Source: a virus. From it: a stretch of DNA of 40,945 nt. Shown here piece after piece: positions 1-9,050 of this stretch. The notes beneath the pieces were generated by a model. It did not search any database. It had not been told where the DNA came from and saw only the letters and a list, made by a program, of their open reading frames with translations. The stretch is taken from IMG/VR virus record IMGVR_UViG_3300049856_000170, positions 1 through 40,945 of that record; one strand, given 5' to 3'. A program made the translations under genes and the position numbers. The number at the start of each line of letters is the position of its first letter. Position 1 is the stretch's first letter.

Positions 1-31
1 AAGGTCCGGTAATTCATCCTTACCGGACCTT
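1..31 (-). terminator. Strong hairpin after the endolysin gene
   Basis: A perfect 12-bp inverted repeat, AAGGTCCGGTAA and its complement, flanks a 7-base loop. It begins four bases after the endolysin stop codon. No good U-tract follows on either strand (GTGCAAAGG on minus, AATTTAAG on plus), so it may be a 3'-end-stabilising or rho-assisted terminator rather than a classical one. The same hairpin appears at 40819-40849 because the contig ends repeat. On the plus strand it lies downstream of the promoter at 40744-40772 and could equally end a short RNA from there. Confidence 0.6.
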
Positions 32-34
32 AAT

Positions 35-484
35 TTAAGATACATGAGAACCAGATACGTCCTCGACCAACTTTATAATCCCCTGCTTAACAAGCTCCTG
101 CCAACCTCGTATTTCACAGTGCGGCATTTCAAAAAAGCGACTTCCAGGTTCACCATACCAGCATATCCACTTAGGCAAATTAGGAGATAGGACCTTACTG
201 AACCATTCTTTAGGATATATCGTAGTTGGATTCTTTGGATCAGTTACGAATAAATCAATTGCACAGTTGTAGTTGTGGCTTGATTGAGACCACCTAGCCC
301 GACTTGATCCTCTGGCAAAGTATGCCTCCTGATCTATTCTCCCTCGACCAGCGCAGGATGTGTGCATCTCAGGGTGCTTCTTTTGGAATTCAGTGAACCA
401 GGATCTAAGGTTCTCATTAAACCCTGGGTAGCGGTTTATGATAGTATGACACATTAAACAATATCCCGAGTTATCATGCTTCAT
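35..484 (-). CDS. Endolysin, M15-type (VanY/D-Ala-D-Ala carboxypeptidase-like) peptidase
   Basis: A 149-residue protein with the zinc-peptidase signature of family M15. SSHNYNCAID fits the S-x-H-x6-D pattern (His70 and Asp77 as zinc ligands), and PHCE supplies His122 with Glu124 nearby. In phages such proteins cut the peptide cross-links of peptidoglycan to release progeny. No signal peptide is visible, so it would need the holin encoded downstream around the circle at 40090. The N-terminus carries a CLMC pair of unknown role. The start is an ATG after an AGGGGT ribosome site. It is the last gene before the hairpin at 1-31. Confidence 0.8.
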   Translation of the reverse strand: MKHDNSGYCLMCHTIINRYPGFNENLRSWFTEFQKKHPEMHTSCAGRGRIDQEAYFARGSSRARWSQSSHNYNCAIDLFVTDPKNPTTIYPKEWFSKVLSPNLPKWICWYGEPGSRFFEMPHCEIRGWQELVKQGIIKLVEDVSGSHVS

Positions 485-500
485 AACTTACCCCTAAGGA

Positions 501-956
501 TTAAGTGTAACGAACCTCTGAAACGTAAACTCTCATGTTTCCTGATCCTAATATTCTCATATTTGGATACATTTTAACCGCAGGAGCATTTGCTCCAGAT
601 CTATATGTTCCATTACCAGCACTAGCAGTAGATCCTATGTCTACATTCATGTAATTAGGATCAATAGCAAATCCTGATAAATTAGATCCAGAATCTGGAA
701 TAATGTACATCTGTCCACTTACTCTTACCGCACCAGGAAGAGATCCTAAAGTGTACAAAGTCTCCCATGCTGAAGAGTTTGTATCGAATACTTGAACCGT
801 AAGGTCCATTGAAGAGCTTGCAGCTCCAGGAAGACTTGCTCCAAGAATCTTAACGATCGCCCATGATCCAGCAGGAGTGGTGTAAACTACTGTGCTAGCC
901 CCAACATCAACCGCTGTCGTAGTAACCTGTTGTCCTATTGCTCCATATGTACTCAT
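501..956 (-). CDS. Putative small virion protein, beta-rich
   Basis: A 151-residue protein rich in Gly, Ser, Thr and Ala, with alternating hydrophobic residues and no transmembrane segment or signal peptide. No catalytic motif is visible. Composition and position, between tail genes and the endolysin, suggest a small virion or tail-decoration protein. The start is an ATG preceded by AGGGGAATGAT. It lies 12 bases after the 178-residue gene, in the same apparent transcript. The family is not recognised; function is inferred from context only. Confidence 0.5.
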   Translation of the reverse strand: MSTYGAIGQQVTTTAVDVGASTVVYTTPAGSWAIVKILGASLPGAASSSMDLTVQVFDTNSSAWETLYTLGSLPGAVRVSGQMYIIPDSGSNLSGFAIDPNYMNVDIGSTASAGNGTYRSGANAPAVKMYPNMRILGSGNMRVYVSEVRYT

Positions 957-968
957 ATCATTCCCCTA

Positions 969-1505
969 TTATATTGGTCTGTAGTGAACGATTATTCCGC
1001 AGTTCTCGCCACCAGCCATTGAAGTAATCTTATCACAACGAATCGCATAACCAGCACTTACTGATAATGGACTGCCACCAGATGTAAGTACAGGAGCTAC
1101 GCATCCACCAACTGATCCACCAACCCCAATCCATGCAGCGGCCACAGCTGATGATGTAATCTTTGGAGTTGTTGCAAAGATCGAGTTAAACGCAGCCCCT
1201 GGAGAAGATGCAATCTTAATATCAAGCTCTGTCGTACCGCTACTACCTGGTACGATATTAAACATCCATACATTGAATATCTCAGCGTCGAACTCAAATA
1301 CAGCTAAACCATCAGCGTAGAACTGAGGATCTGCCCCTCTAGCGTAAGGACCATTCAAAAAGAATTGCTTCTCTGAATGCTCTTTAGTCGCAAGGAAATT
1401 CATGAACTGCCCCATGCGTTGCATCGTAAATTCTGATACAGCCGCTTTAAAGAAAGTTTCTTCAATCTGAATTAATCCCGGAAATACACCTGGCAGGTCA
1501 GACAT
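969..1505 (-). CDS. Putative structural protein of the tail module
   Basis: A 178-residue protein whose first 60 residues look helical (TFFKAAVSEFTMQRMGQFMN) and whose remainder is Gly/Ser/Ala-rich and probably beta-structured. That layout suits a small virion protein, but no family was recognised. The start is an ATG preceded by AGGAAGAGGG. Its first eight bases overlap the end of the HNH nuclease gene upstream, so the nuclease has inserted directly in front of it and its ribosome site now lies inside the nuclease reading frame. Confidence 0.5.
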   Translation of the reverse strand: MSDLPGVFPGLIQIEETFFKAAVSEFTMQRMGQFMNFLATKEHSEKQFFLNGPYARGADPQFYADGLAVFEFDAEIFNVWMFNIVPGSSGTTELDIKIASSPGAAFNSIFATTPKITSSAVAAAWIGVGGSVGGCVAPVLTSGGSPLSVSAGYAIRCDKITSMAGGENCGIIVHYRPI

Positions 1506-1968
1506 TTTTCACCCTCTTCCTAATACCATTAATCTGCTTTCTTCCAATATCGTGTTTTTTTCCTGCTAATCTTTGGCACAGCCGGCATCTCTTAACAAGA
1601 CCATCCTTTGATATTACTAGATTCTCAGGAGATAATATATGACCACGCTGACATTCTTTTCTATCGTGAAAATGATGCCTTCTTTTTCTAATCATATCCA
1701 TATTGTTGTCTAGATTTGTTCCTAAAAATAAATGATCTGGATTAACACAAAGAGGGGTATCGCACTTATGACAAACCAAAAGACCATCTGGTATTTTTGA
1801 TTTAAATACCTCGAAAGAAACCCTATGAGATTTCTTGAGTCTCTTATTTATTCTCATTACTCCATATTCATGATTACGAACCCTTATTGAAGTTCCAAAC
1901 CACAACCAGCACCCTGTATTTGGCTCTGGTACAGACTTTTTCATTATCTTTTCCATTAAAGATTCCAC
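1498..1968 (-). CDS. HNH homing endonuclease (HNH_3 type)
   Basis: A 156-residue protein with the HNH homing-nuclease core: HRVSFEVFKSKIPDG, then VCHKCDTPLCVNPDHLFLGT and NLDNNMDM (roughly residues 52-100). The histidines, the Asn-Pro-Asp-His segment and the two Cys pairs match this His-Cys/HNH family. A second CxxC-like zinc motif (CQRGH...CRLC) follows. Such enzymes cut phage alleles lacking the insertion and spread by repair. The GTG start has GAGAGG upstream. The gene fills the gap between the tail hub gene and the 178-residue gene, overlapping the latter by eight bases, as a free-standing homing gene would. Confidence 0.88.
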   Translation of the reverse strand: MESLMEKIMKKSVPEPNTGCWLWFGTSIRVRNHEYGVMRINKRLKKSHRVSFEVFKSKIPDGLLVCHKCDTPLCVNPDHLFLGTNLDNNMDMIRKRRHHFHDRKECQRGHILSPENLVISKDGLVKRCRLCQRLAGKKHDIGRKQINGIRKRVKNV

Positions 1969-1983
1969 AACACACCTCTCTCT

Positions 1984-4512
1984 TTAAATTAATCTGTAAC
2001 CAGAACCTGAATCTTTAAATCCTGCCAACTGAACTAGATCTCCAGACTGAGGAACGAATCCTAAATCCTGAGCTCCACTCACTGGAAATATACCAGTAAC
2101 AGTAACAATATCTCCAACGACACTTAAAATCTTAACATCATCACTGTACCTAGATCCATCTGGACTCATAACATAAATGTACATTCCAGACTGATATCTA
2201 GATGAGTATCCACTCTGAAGCGTAAACACAGTAGAGGAGCTTCCTGAGAAAATGTATCCAACTGGATCAAGAGATACAAACGTTGATTTTATCAGAGAGT
2301 TAGTCGCAGCATTCGTATCGTCATAATCCTCAAACTCCACCACCATATATCCACCAGGGACAAACGGTAGAGCTGGACTTAAATGCATAATCATTGGATC
2401 TGTTAAGTCTAAGGTAAATGTAGTATTCGCAGAGAATGCATAGTTCTTGTCATGAATCTTAACCCAGCTATTCTCATAGTCTTCCCACTTCTTATATTCA
2501 GAGTTTCCGAAGAACATTTGAAATGATGGAGCAATCCTTATTTTAGTTGTCGTATGAGTGTATGATTGATCAAGTTCTGAAGAAGGTCCAATGACTCCAT
2601 ACCTGTCTGAGAATGCAAATCCGTTATTAGATAGCAGTGTCACCTTAGACATACCGTTTGATATATCCACAGTTCTCTCTTGAACTTCCATCACCCTATT
2701 CATTACCCCACGTTTACCAGTCTCTGTATTAGCTATCTGAAGAGTTGGAGGATCTGTGTCGGTAAGAATAACAACATCGCCTGCATCTATCGTGTGCCCT
2801 GTTTTAAAGTTAGTACTTAAAGATACAGTCTCAGCTGCGAACTGATACCTCTGAAGTATCCTCTCAGCTCTTTGATTCATGATAATTACAGATGTTGGAT
2901 TATCTGCCAATCCCCTGCAATCAACCTTAAGCACAGATACCTGACGCATTCTTGATTGTGCATCAGCATTGATAACCCTTAAAGATCTTCTAAACTTCTG
3001 ATCTAATGGATTGTATGCATAATTAAATAGCATCTCATTGTAGAAGAACCTGGTGTTTAGACCCCTCTCAACCTCAATGTTTTTTGCGTTAATAACATTA
3101 TCCTGATCAATGAACTTAGATAGATCATTAATTAATGGAGCATGGGTAAGGCCAACTGATATCTTTGACCCTTGAGTTAAAGAGTATCCACCAATTGGTT
3201 TGAATAAATGTTGCTCAATCCACGTCTTTCCAGACGACTCCTCAGCAACTAAATCCATTTTGAATTGAAACTTAACAAACACATCTCTTAAATACTCAAA
3301 CTGAGATACCAACACATCATCAGGACTAAGTCCAAGACCAGCAGAATCAGGGTAAGTATCATATTGTGATCTGAATGCAGCCTCTGTTGCAAGATACCCA
3401 TTCACTGGAGGATTTTCTTGAACTAAGATACCAGTCTCTGAAACTAGTATTGTTCTGTTGTCTTTGATGATATCAGCAACCGTAAACGTTCCATTGTTGG
3501 CAGGATTAGGAGACCCAGATAGGATCACAAATGATCCAAGTGTAATGCCATAATCTCGAACCACATCTACACCATCAGAAAATGTAATCGTATCTGCTTG
3601 AGTAAGACTATCATCAGTATTCACAATACCACGAAGAGACAAGCCACTAACCCATGCTCCATCCCAACCTGATAGTTGAGACTTTAATGCTATGTTCATT
3701 GGATTATCTGTGACTGACATGAACATCGTTACTTCAACATCAATATCATGAGCTACAGCAGTTGTTCCAAACTGGCCACGAACCACAGTAACCTGAGTAC
3801 CAGATGTGATTCCTGAGTTAACAAATGTGCATATCTCAGAACCATCTAAAACCAACCCAATAGTTACAGTTGAATCCGCCACTCCTTTTGCGTTTAGAAT
3901 AGTTCGATAAAGGTTATCAGTAGAGCTTAAGTTAATTACTGTATCTGTAGAAAGAAGTGCTGTGGTAGTTCTGGATATTGAACCATTAAATAGGACTTGC
4001 TTCCTGCGAGAAGATGGATCTGTGAATGTGAAAAACACAGCACCTTGAACAATCTTTACGTTATTGATGTAGCCCTGAAATATCTTAATGTAATCCTCAG
4101 GGTAAGAGATCGTCTTATAACCAAAATACACCTTAACTTTTCTATTAAGAATATCCTCAATAGTTTGTCCTGGAGAACAAAGAGCAGTTACTGTTCCTTG
4201 AACATCAACAATCTTTATATTGAAGGTCTCAATCGACGCCTTACCATCCCACTGCTCAAGCTTCTGAGATAATGTTGATGAGCTTCCTTTGCGATCAATC
4301 CATGACTTCTGAGTATCTAAATCAATAGGCCTCATGCCGTCATAGACATAAGTACCGTCATAATTAACACCTGGATCATCGTACTTGATAGATGTATAAA
4401 TGGTTCCTGATGTGAAAAGTATTGGAGATCCTTCGATCTCTAGAACTAATATTGGTTCTTTTTGATCTTGAGAATTTGCAATGTCGTATGCAGCAGATGT
4501 AACTACGCCCAC
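1984..4512 (-). CDS. Tail tip / baseplate hub-like protein
   Basis: An 842-residue, beta-rich protein, the longest in the genome. The N-terminal 180 residues contain segments such as KVKVYFGY and FQGYINNVKI, reminiscent of hub domains (gp27-like or DUF2163-like) of tail tips, followed by repeated small beta modules. No lytic domain or Walker motif is visible. It follows the receptor-binding candidate and the small coiled-coil protein in the same transcript. The start is a GTG with AGGGA upstream. Size, composition and position support a central tail-tip role, but domain assignment by eye is uncertain; a very large fibre is the alternative. Confidence 0.55.
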   Translation of the reverse strand: MGVVTSAAYDIANSQDQKEPILVLEIEGSPILFTSGTIYTSIKYDDPGVNYDGTYVYDGMRPIDLDTQKSWIDRKGSSSTLSQKLEQWDGKASIETFNIKIVDVQGTVTALCSPGQTIEDILNRKVKVYFGYKTISYPEDYIKIFQGYINNVKIVQGAVFFTFTDPSSRRKQVLFNGSISRTTTALLSTDTVINLSSTDNLYRTILNAKGVADSTVTIGLVLDGSEICTFVNSGITSGTQVTVVRGQFGTTAVAHDIDVEVTMFMSVTDNPMNIALKSQLSGWDGAWVSGLSLRGIVNTDDSLTQADTITFSDGVDVVRDYGITLGSFVILSGSPNPANNGTFTVADIIKDNRTILVSETGILVQENPPVNGYLATEAAFRSQYDTYPDSAGLGLSPDDVLVSQFEYLRDVFVKFQFKMDLVAEESSGKTWIEQHLFKPIGGYSLTQGSKISVGLTHAPLINDLSKFIDQDNVINAKNIEVERGLNTRFFYNEMLFNYAYNPLDQKFRRSLRVINADAQSRMRQVSVLKVDCRGLADNPTSVIIMNQRAERILQRYQFAAETVSLSTNFKTGHTIDAGDVVILTDTDPPTLQIANTETGKRGVMNRVMEVQERTVDISNGMSKVTLLSNNGFAFSDRYGVIGPSSELDQSYTHTTTKIRIAPSFQMFFGNSEYKKWEDYENSWVKIHDKNYAFSANTTFTLDLTDPMIMHLSPALPFVPGGYMVVEFEDYDDTNAATNSLIKSTFVSLDPVGYIFSGSSSTVFTLQSGYSSRYQSGMYIYVMSPDGSRYSDDVKILSVVGDIVTVTGIFPVSGAQDLGFVPQSGDLVQLAGFKDSGSGYRLI

Positions 4513-4513
4513 T

Positions 4514-4840
4514 TCAATCCCTCACTATGACTTTACCGTGCTCATCAAGCTTCTTCTCATGACGATCTAAAACCTTTTCCATATACTGAGCTTGAGCTTT
4601 AGTCTTTTCAACAGATGAAACAATAGCCACTCTCAATAAGTTAAATGACTTAACCTGATCATCAAGTCTTGACTCAAGAGCCTTTACTTTAGCCTCTAGG
4701 AATTCCTTAGTCGCATGATTCTGTATCAGGAAAGACTTTCTGTCCTGATCAGCTTGCTCTTCCTTCTTCTTAGCGAAGAAGGAGTATATAGCCCAAGACA
4801 AAGCTAGTCCTGAAATAATAGGACCAAGGAAATCCAACAT
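4514..4840 (-). CDS. Small membrane-anchored coiled-coil protein
   Basis: A 108-residue protein with one N-terminal hydrophobic segment (about residues 2-22, LDFLGPIISGLALSWAIYSF), then a basic stretch (AKKK) and a long charged helix (residues 30-105) with heptad-like spacing. This is the layout of an inner-membrane spanin or of a small tail-associated membrane protein. The basic KKK after the membrane segment favours a cytoplasmic C-terminus, which argues against an inner-membrane spanin. It sits between the receptor-binding candidate and the hub gene. No clear ribosome site precedes the ATG, which starts next to the previous stop codon, so translation is probably coupled. Confidence 0.5.
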   Translation of the reverse strand: MLDFLGPIISGLALSWAIYSFFAKKKEEQADQDRKSFLIQNHATKEFLEAKVKALESRLDDQVKSFNLLRVAIVSSVEKTKAQAQYMEKVLDRHEKKLDEHGKVIVRD

Positions 4841-6808
4841 CTAATAATTACCAGTTCTTACAATAGAGAAGTAGTTGTATGCGGCAGTACTTGCGTAAGC
4901 TGGGCCTGTTGCATCGCAGTAATACTTTATCGTAACTAAATCCCCAGCCAGTAATGGTAGTGAATTTATATGCACAGAAGGACCTGCATCTGAAACGGCG
5001 GCAGCTGTTAAAATATATCCAACAGCTTTTTGAACTCCGTTAACATAAACACCTATTTGTGCGTACTTTCCAAGTATATAAGTAGCCGTTACCTCAGCTG
5101 TCGCTGCTACGGAGTATGTACCACTAATTGGAACTGTGTATGTACCTCCAGAATAAGCACCGTGCGTGTCTTTAACCAAAGTGCCAAAAGTGGTTGTGTT
5201 AAATGAACCAGTCAAAGTTCCTGTTGCAGGGGCTCCAGTGTACAGAGCACTCACGTTTTCACTCGCAGCAATCTGCGATGGGCCTGATAGGCGAAATCCG
5301 TAGAATATATCTGTTGTTGCTGATGGGCTTGCTGTAATACTAGCACCCGGTCGGACTTCCATCGTATCACTAGCATTCATCGGACCAGACCATGAAACCA
5401 TTGCAGGATAAGATGCGTTTGTTTGAACAGGACCCTGCGCAATAGCTGAACCATTTTTATATAGAAGTAAATTATTGCCAGCACTTGCTGAATAAACAGT
5501 CGCATAAAAGTAATATGTACCAGGCATTGGCGCAGTAAATTTACCAGTGCTAGAGTCATAAGATCCCGTAGTATTTTGCGTGATAGTTGTATACTTAAAA
5601 GGAACAGATGTCGTTGCTGCAGTATTTGAATCATTAGCACTGAAGGCAACAACATTCGTATTCGCATCAGTGCTCATCACGACAGATGACGACCATCCTT
5701 CAATTTCAAAAGCTGCTTCAATTGATATAGTAGTACCTGCTCCAGAAACTCCGTTACCGTTTTGTTTCGTTAGACTCCCATTGGCTGTTGAATTCTCAGC
5801 CCCAAATACCATGTATGTCTTAGAAACTTCTATAAGAACCTGTCTGTGTCTGAAGTCAGTAGTAGAAGACGTCCCAGTATCTGACCAATCACCCACTCTA
5901 GAAAGTGCTGGCAACGTTGATGCAGTAGTTACATTTCCACTTACTCCACCGAATCCAAGAGTGATTCTTCCTTCAGTAGCCGTAGGTGTTCCGTTAACAA
6001 ATGTTCCTGTAACGTACAGGATCTTGCCCACGCGCCATGATTTGAAGTTAACACTACTCGGAGTTCCAAACCCTGTGAATGTCGGAGTATACGCAACTGG
6101 ATCAGTAACAGGAGAACCATACAGCTTAGCTGTAGGACCCACTGAGATATCATCAAGCTTAATTGTATATGCGACAGCCGAGGTGGATGCAGTATGCACG
6201 ATCAATCGATACGAGTTAGAGTTACTTGCTGTTTGGAACTCAAATGGAATCTTATCACAAACAAGCAAATGATTCTTAATCTTGTATGGCGCCGGCTGAA
6301 TGAGTGCAGCATTAGTAACATCGTAGATCCAAATAGTCATGTCATCATCAGCATAAGTTCCTGATGAGATCGCGTAGTTCAGAACCCCTTGTAGTACTTT
6401 TCCTTTGTCCTCGTCAGCTATTGTGAACGCATACGAGAATCCTTCACCTTGACGATTCGCCGCAGACTTAGTCCATAAGAATGAACCTGATCCTCTGAGT
6501 GGTGATGATGTAGATCTTGTGAATGTTGATGATGGTGATCCACCTGTGCCATCAACAGGATTAGTTCCTGCTGCGTCTGCGTATGTGGCCCATCCAGTTG
6601 TATCACTCTCAGCACGACCGTTGGTGATGTAATTAATCCCACCACCTGATCCGCCAATATCTCCATCAGTAATTGCTTGAGAGAGCTGCTTATTTATGCC
6701 ACCAGATGTTACGTAAATCTTCGTATCGTTTAATAGAGATGAGTTGGTTGCTCCAGCTGATATCAACTCTGCTGAGCTTTTAAAGTCTTGATCTTGTAAG
6801 CGTCCCAT
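4841..6808 (-). CDS. Tail fibre / receptor-binding protein with C1q-like domains
   Basis: A 655-residue protein. A short N-terminal region with LNDTKIYVT and ITDGDIGG is the usual attachment part of such fibres. A carbohydrate-binding-like beta domain (about residues 60-230) opens with NGRAESDTTGW and ends with IKLDDISVG. A middle domain follows, then two jelly-roll repeats of C1q/TNF type: about 400-515 (FTAPMPGTYYFYATV) and about 525-655 (YTVPISGTYSVAATA). Tandem C1q folds are typical of trimeric ligand-binding tips. The start is an ATG with GGAGGA upstream; that site and the first nine codons lie inside the end of the GIY-YIG nuclease gene. The likely role is host recognition. Confidence 0.7.
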   Translation of the reverse strand: MGRLQDQDFKSSAELISAGATNSSLLNDTKIYVTSGGINKQLSQAITDGDIGGSGGGINYITNGRAESDTTGWATYADAAGTNPVDGTGGSPSSTFTRSTSSPLRGSGSFLWTKSAANRQGEGFSYAFTIADEDKGKVLQGVLNYAISSGTYADDDMTIWIYDVTNAALIQPAPYKIKNHLLVCDKIPFEFQTASNSNSYRLIVHTASTSAVAYTIKLDDISVGPTAKLYGSPVTDPVAYTPTFTGFGTPSSVNFKSWRVGKILYVTGTFVNGTPTATEGRITLGFGGVSGNVTTASTLPALSRVGDWSDTGTSSTTDFRHRQVLIEVSKTYMVFGAENSTANGSLTKQNGNGVSGAGTTISIEAAFEIEGWSSSVVMSTDANTNVVAFSANDSNTAATTSVPFKYTTITQNTTGSYDSSTGKFTAPMPGTYYFYATVYSASAGNNLLLYKNGSAIAQGPVQTNASYPAMVSWSGPMNASDTMEVRPGASITASPSATTDIFYGFRLSGPSQIAASENVSALYTGAPATGTLTGSFNTTTFGTLVKDTHGAYSGGTYTVPISGTYSVAATAEVTATYILGKYAQIGVYVNGVQKAVGYILTAAAVSDAGPSVHINSLPLLAGDLVTIKYYCDATGPAYASTAAYNYFSIVRTGNY

Positions 6809-7433
6809 TTATCCTCCATTTGTGCCCTTTGTAAGAGCCATTTTTTTTTGCTGCTCGAGAGACAAGGGCAGGGTCAAATCCTTTTTTCCTTGTAGACTCA
6901 AGGGACTTAAAAACAGTTTCTTTATCGTTCTTGTCTATACACACGACAGATATTGATCTGTTGGCACTTGCATTTTTTCTAAAGCAAGAATCAGAACACG
7001 TCCTCTTGTAAACACCCCTTATTTTGTAAGAGGAAACTAGCGTACTGCAAACAACGCAAGGAAAAGCCTTTAGATTCTTGTAGACACCAAAGTTTGGATG
7101 CCTTCTTGTTGCTATCATTGTTTCTGATATTCTTTTTTTCGTTTCTTCATGAACTTTTTTACCATACTGGAAATTGTAACCTTTTGGGTAAAGGCAATCC
7201 ATTTTCTTTATGAAAAAAGACTCCCACTTATGTAGAGATTTTTTTGTTCTTGGTCTCTTTAGAATTTCCATTGAAAATGACTTCTGTCCATTTGTTAGAA
7301 AGTCTTCTTTTAATTCTTTATTGGATAATAGCCTTGCGCACCAATTAATAGAATATCTCCTTAATAGAGATCTTTCGGTCGCTCCAACGTACTTCTTCCC
7401 AGAGAGATTGTTCGTTATACAATAGACTAGCAT
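6780..7433 (-). CDS. GIY-YIG homing endonuclease
   Basis: A 217-residue protein. The GIY-YIG core is at the N-terminus (VYCITNNLSGKKYVGAT), with a later Arg pair and a Glu (WESFFIKKM). A NUMOD3-like DNA-binding helix (HEETKKRISETM) follows, then a CVVC...CSDSC zinc motif and a C-terminal NUMOD1/IENR1-like domain ending YKGHKWRI. I chose the ATG at 7433 because AGGAGG lies four bases upstream; in-frame codons further upstream lack a ribosome site. It sits between two tail genes, overlapping the start of the next by 29 bases. It probably mobilises itself into phages lacking it. Confidence 0.88.
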   Translation of the reverse strand: MLVYCITNNLSGKKYVGATERSLLRRYSINWCARLLSNKELKEDFLTNGQKSFSMEILKRPRTKKSLHKWESFFIKKMDCLYPKGYNFQYGKKVHEETKKRISETMIATRRHPNFGVYKNLKAFPCVVCSTLVSSYKIRGVYKRTCSDSCFRKNASANRSISVVCIDKNDKETVFKSLESTRKKGFDPALVSRAAKKNGSYKGHKWRINGTLTRSRL

Positions 7434-7482
7434 GCGTCCTCCTTTTGAATTCAACATGCTATTCTCAACAAAACAAGTCAAC

Positions 7483-7746
7483 CTAGTTCTCCCCTCGAAG
7501 CATAATGTAATAAACCCTCACTGTTTGCCCTAGAGATGGTGCTGTGACAAACGTGATCGTTGTGCCAGAAATTGTCCAGTGGGTTACTCTGTCCATCTTT
7601 ATTCCATTCAAAAAAACCTGGACTGAGTCACTACCATCAAATGGGGTCTGTGACAGAGTAAATGTGGTATTGCTACCGTTGACAGTTCCTGTTGGGGTCT
7701 CATCGACGAAAAACTTCTTAAGTAATTCTGCATCTACTCTAGCCAC
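7483..7746 (-). CDS. Small tail protein, single beta module
   Basis: An 87-residue protein that is almost entirely one small beta module. It reads TGTVNGSNTTFTLSQTPF, then VQVFLNGIKMD, then a Trp/Thr/Ile strand pattern and VRVYYIM at the end. The same module recurs in the 499-residue tail protein (about residues 340-410) and in the 220-residue head connector (about 28-90). Such modules are common in phage tail appendages and probably serve as spacers or docking domains. It follows the 421-residue fibre by 14 bases. Originally it was probably adjacent to the 655-residue fibre, before the GIY-YIG gene inserted. Confidence 0.6.
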   Translation of the reverse strand: MARVDAELLKKFFVDETPTGTVNGSNTTFTLSQTPFDGSDSVQVFLNGIKMDRVTHWTISGTTITFVTAPSLGQTVRVYYIMLRGEN

Positions 7747-7760
7747 AAACCACCTCTAAA

Positions 7761-9026
7761 TTAATACTGATATTTAAATCTAACAATGTCTCCAGAAATC
7801 AATGCCGCTGCACCGCCGGTTGCAAGATCACCTGCAAAAGAAATCCTTGTCTTACCACCAGCACCACCAGTTAATGATACCGTGTAATCAGATCCCTCAA
7901 CCTGAACAACACCATTTACAACCAAGTCTAAAGAGCTTGCAATAATCACTTGAGCAAGATCCTTATACTGATTGGTAATGTCTGTTCCATTTAGAGTAAG
8001 GTTCTCTTTACCCCATGTCTTTTGATACTTATTAGTAGATCCCTGAGCAACATCATCAGTTGTTAATACGACAGTTCCAGTAAAACCATTAACAGAAACA
8101 ACAGCATTTGAGTTCAGAGACTTCTGCCAAATTGTACCATTGTAAATGATCCAGTCGCCGACTGCGAATGAGATACTACCTGAGCCTAAGTTCTGGGATC
8201 CTGCAACGCTTACTAAGTAAACATCACCTGCTGATCCAGCTCCATCAGCTAGCGTTGGTGAATTTGTAGAAGCATTCCAGTTTCCCAAGTAATCCATAAG
8301 AGTGCTTGGTAATTGAGAAGCAGGAACCTTACCGCCACCATCGAGTGTCGCAATACCAGAGTTTGCACCGAGTTGATCGAATCTCAGAGCATCACCATTC
8401 GCCGAAGGAGCTCCAAGACCTGTTACTTTACTACCGCCCATAGCTATGTTGCCAGACATTGTACCACCAGCAAGAGCCAGCTTTAAATCAGCATAAGCTT
8501 TGGTAGCAGCGTCTTGAGCAGATGTTGGATCAACAACGCTTGTTATTTTTCTAGTATTAACGCTTAAGTTAGTACCAGAGAAATCAAGAACTGTAGCTGC
8601 GGCAGTGTTCTTTAATGTCTTATTTGCAACATCAACTGCGACTACATTTGATAAATCTCTGAGTGTATCGATGTGCGCTTCAGAAGCAAATAACGTTGAC
8701 CACTTTAAAGAAGATGAACCCAAATCGTAGATCCCATCACTATCTGGGATTAATGCAATATTAATTGCTGTTGTGGTTAAGTTATCAAGTGCGGTAGTAG
8801 CTCCTGAACCAGTCAATCCATCAACATACAACTTATTTACTAAGTCAGCATTCACAGTAGGAACATCAGAACTCTGTGGTGTTGATGCGAATTGAATCCG
8901 ATCACTCGCGTTTAGTTTTATTATATCAACATCTGCAGAATTGGCAGCGTTTCTTGCCTTCATGAATACGTTATTCAGAAGATTCGCAACAGCGCCTTCT
9001 GATAGAAACTTCTTAACTATTCTCAT
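7761..9026 (-). CDS. Tail fibre protein
   Basis: A 421-residue protein with classic phage-fibre signatures. It has repeated segments of the type DLVNKLYVDG and ATKAYADLKLALAGGTMSG, the phrase MGGSKVTGLG, and GNWNASTNSPTLADGAG in the middle. The C-terminal 80 residues form a beta module ending DIVRFKYQY. Such alternating short helical and beta segments build thin trimeric shafts. The ATG start follows AGGAGGATGAAAAG. It lies between two other appendage genes in the same transcript. The precise position in the tail tip is not evident. Confidence 0.75.
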   Translation of the reverse strand: MRIVKKFLSEGAVANLLNNVFMKARNAANSADVDIIKLNASDRIQFASTPQSSDVPTVNADLVNKLYVDGLTGSGATTALDNLTTTAINIALIPDSDGIYDLGSSSLKWSTLFASEAHIDTLRDLSNVVAVDVANKTLKNTAAATVLDFSGTNLSVNTRKITSVVDPTSAQDAATKAYADLKLALAGGTMSGNIAMGGSKVTGLGAPSANGDALRFDQLGANSGIATLDGGGKVPASQLPSTLMDYLGNWNASTNSPTLADGAGSAGDVYLVSVAGSQNLGSGSISFAVGDWIIYNGTIWQKSLNSNAVVSVNGFTGTVVLTTDDVAQGSTNKYQKTWGKENLTLNGTDITNQYKDLAQVIIASSLDLVVNGVVQVEGSDYTVSLTGGAGGKTRISFAGDLATGGAAALISGDIVRFKYQY

Positions 9027-9050
9027 CTTTTCATCCTCCTGTTTGAAGCA

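Noticed and set aside
3997-4272. A 91-residue plus-strand frame opposite the tail hub gene.
   Set aside because: No ribosome site and no protein-like pattern compared with the strong minus-strand gene.
5580-6272. A 230-residue plus-strand frame opposite the receptor-binding gene.
   Set aside because: Antisense to a clear gene, no ribosome site, low-complexity reading.
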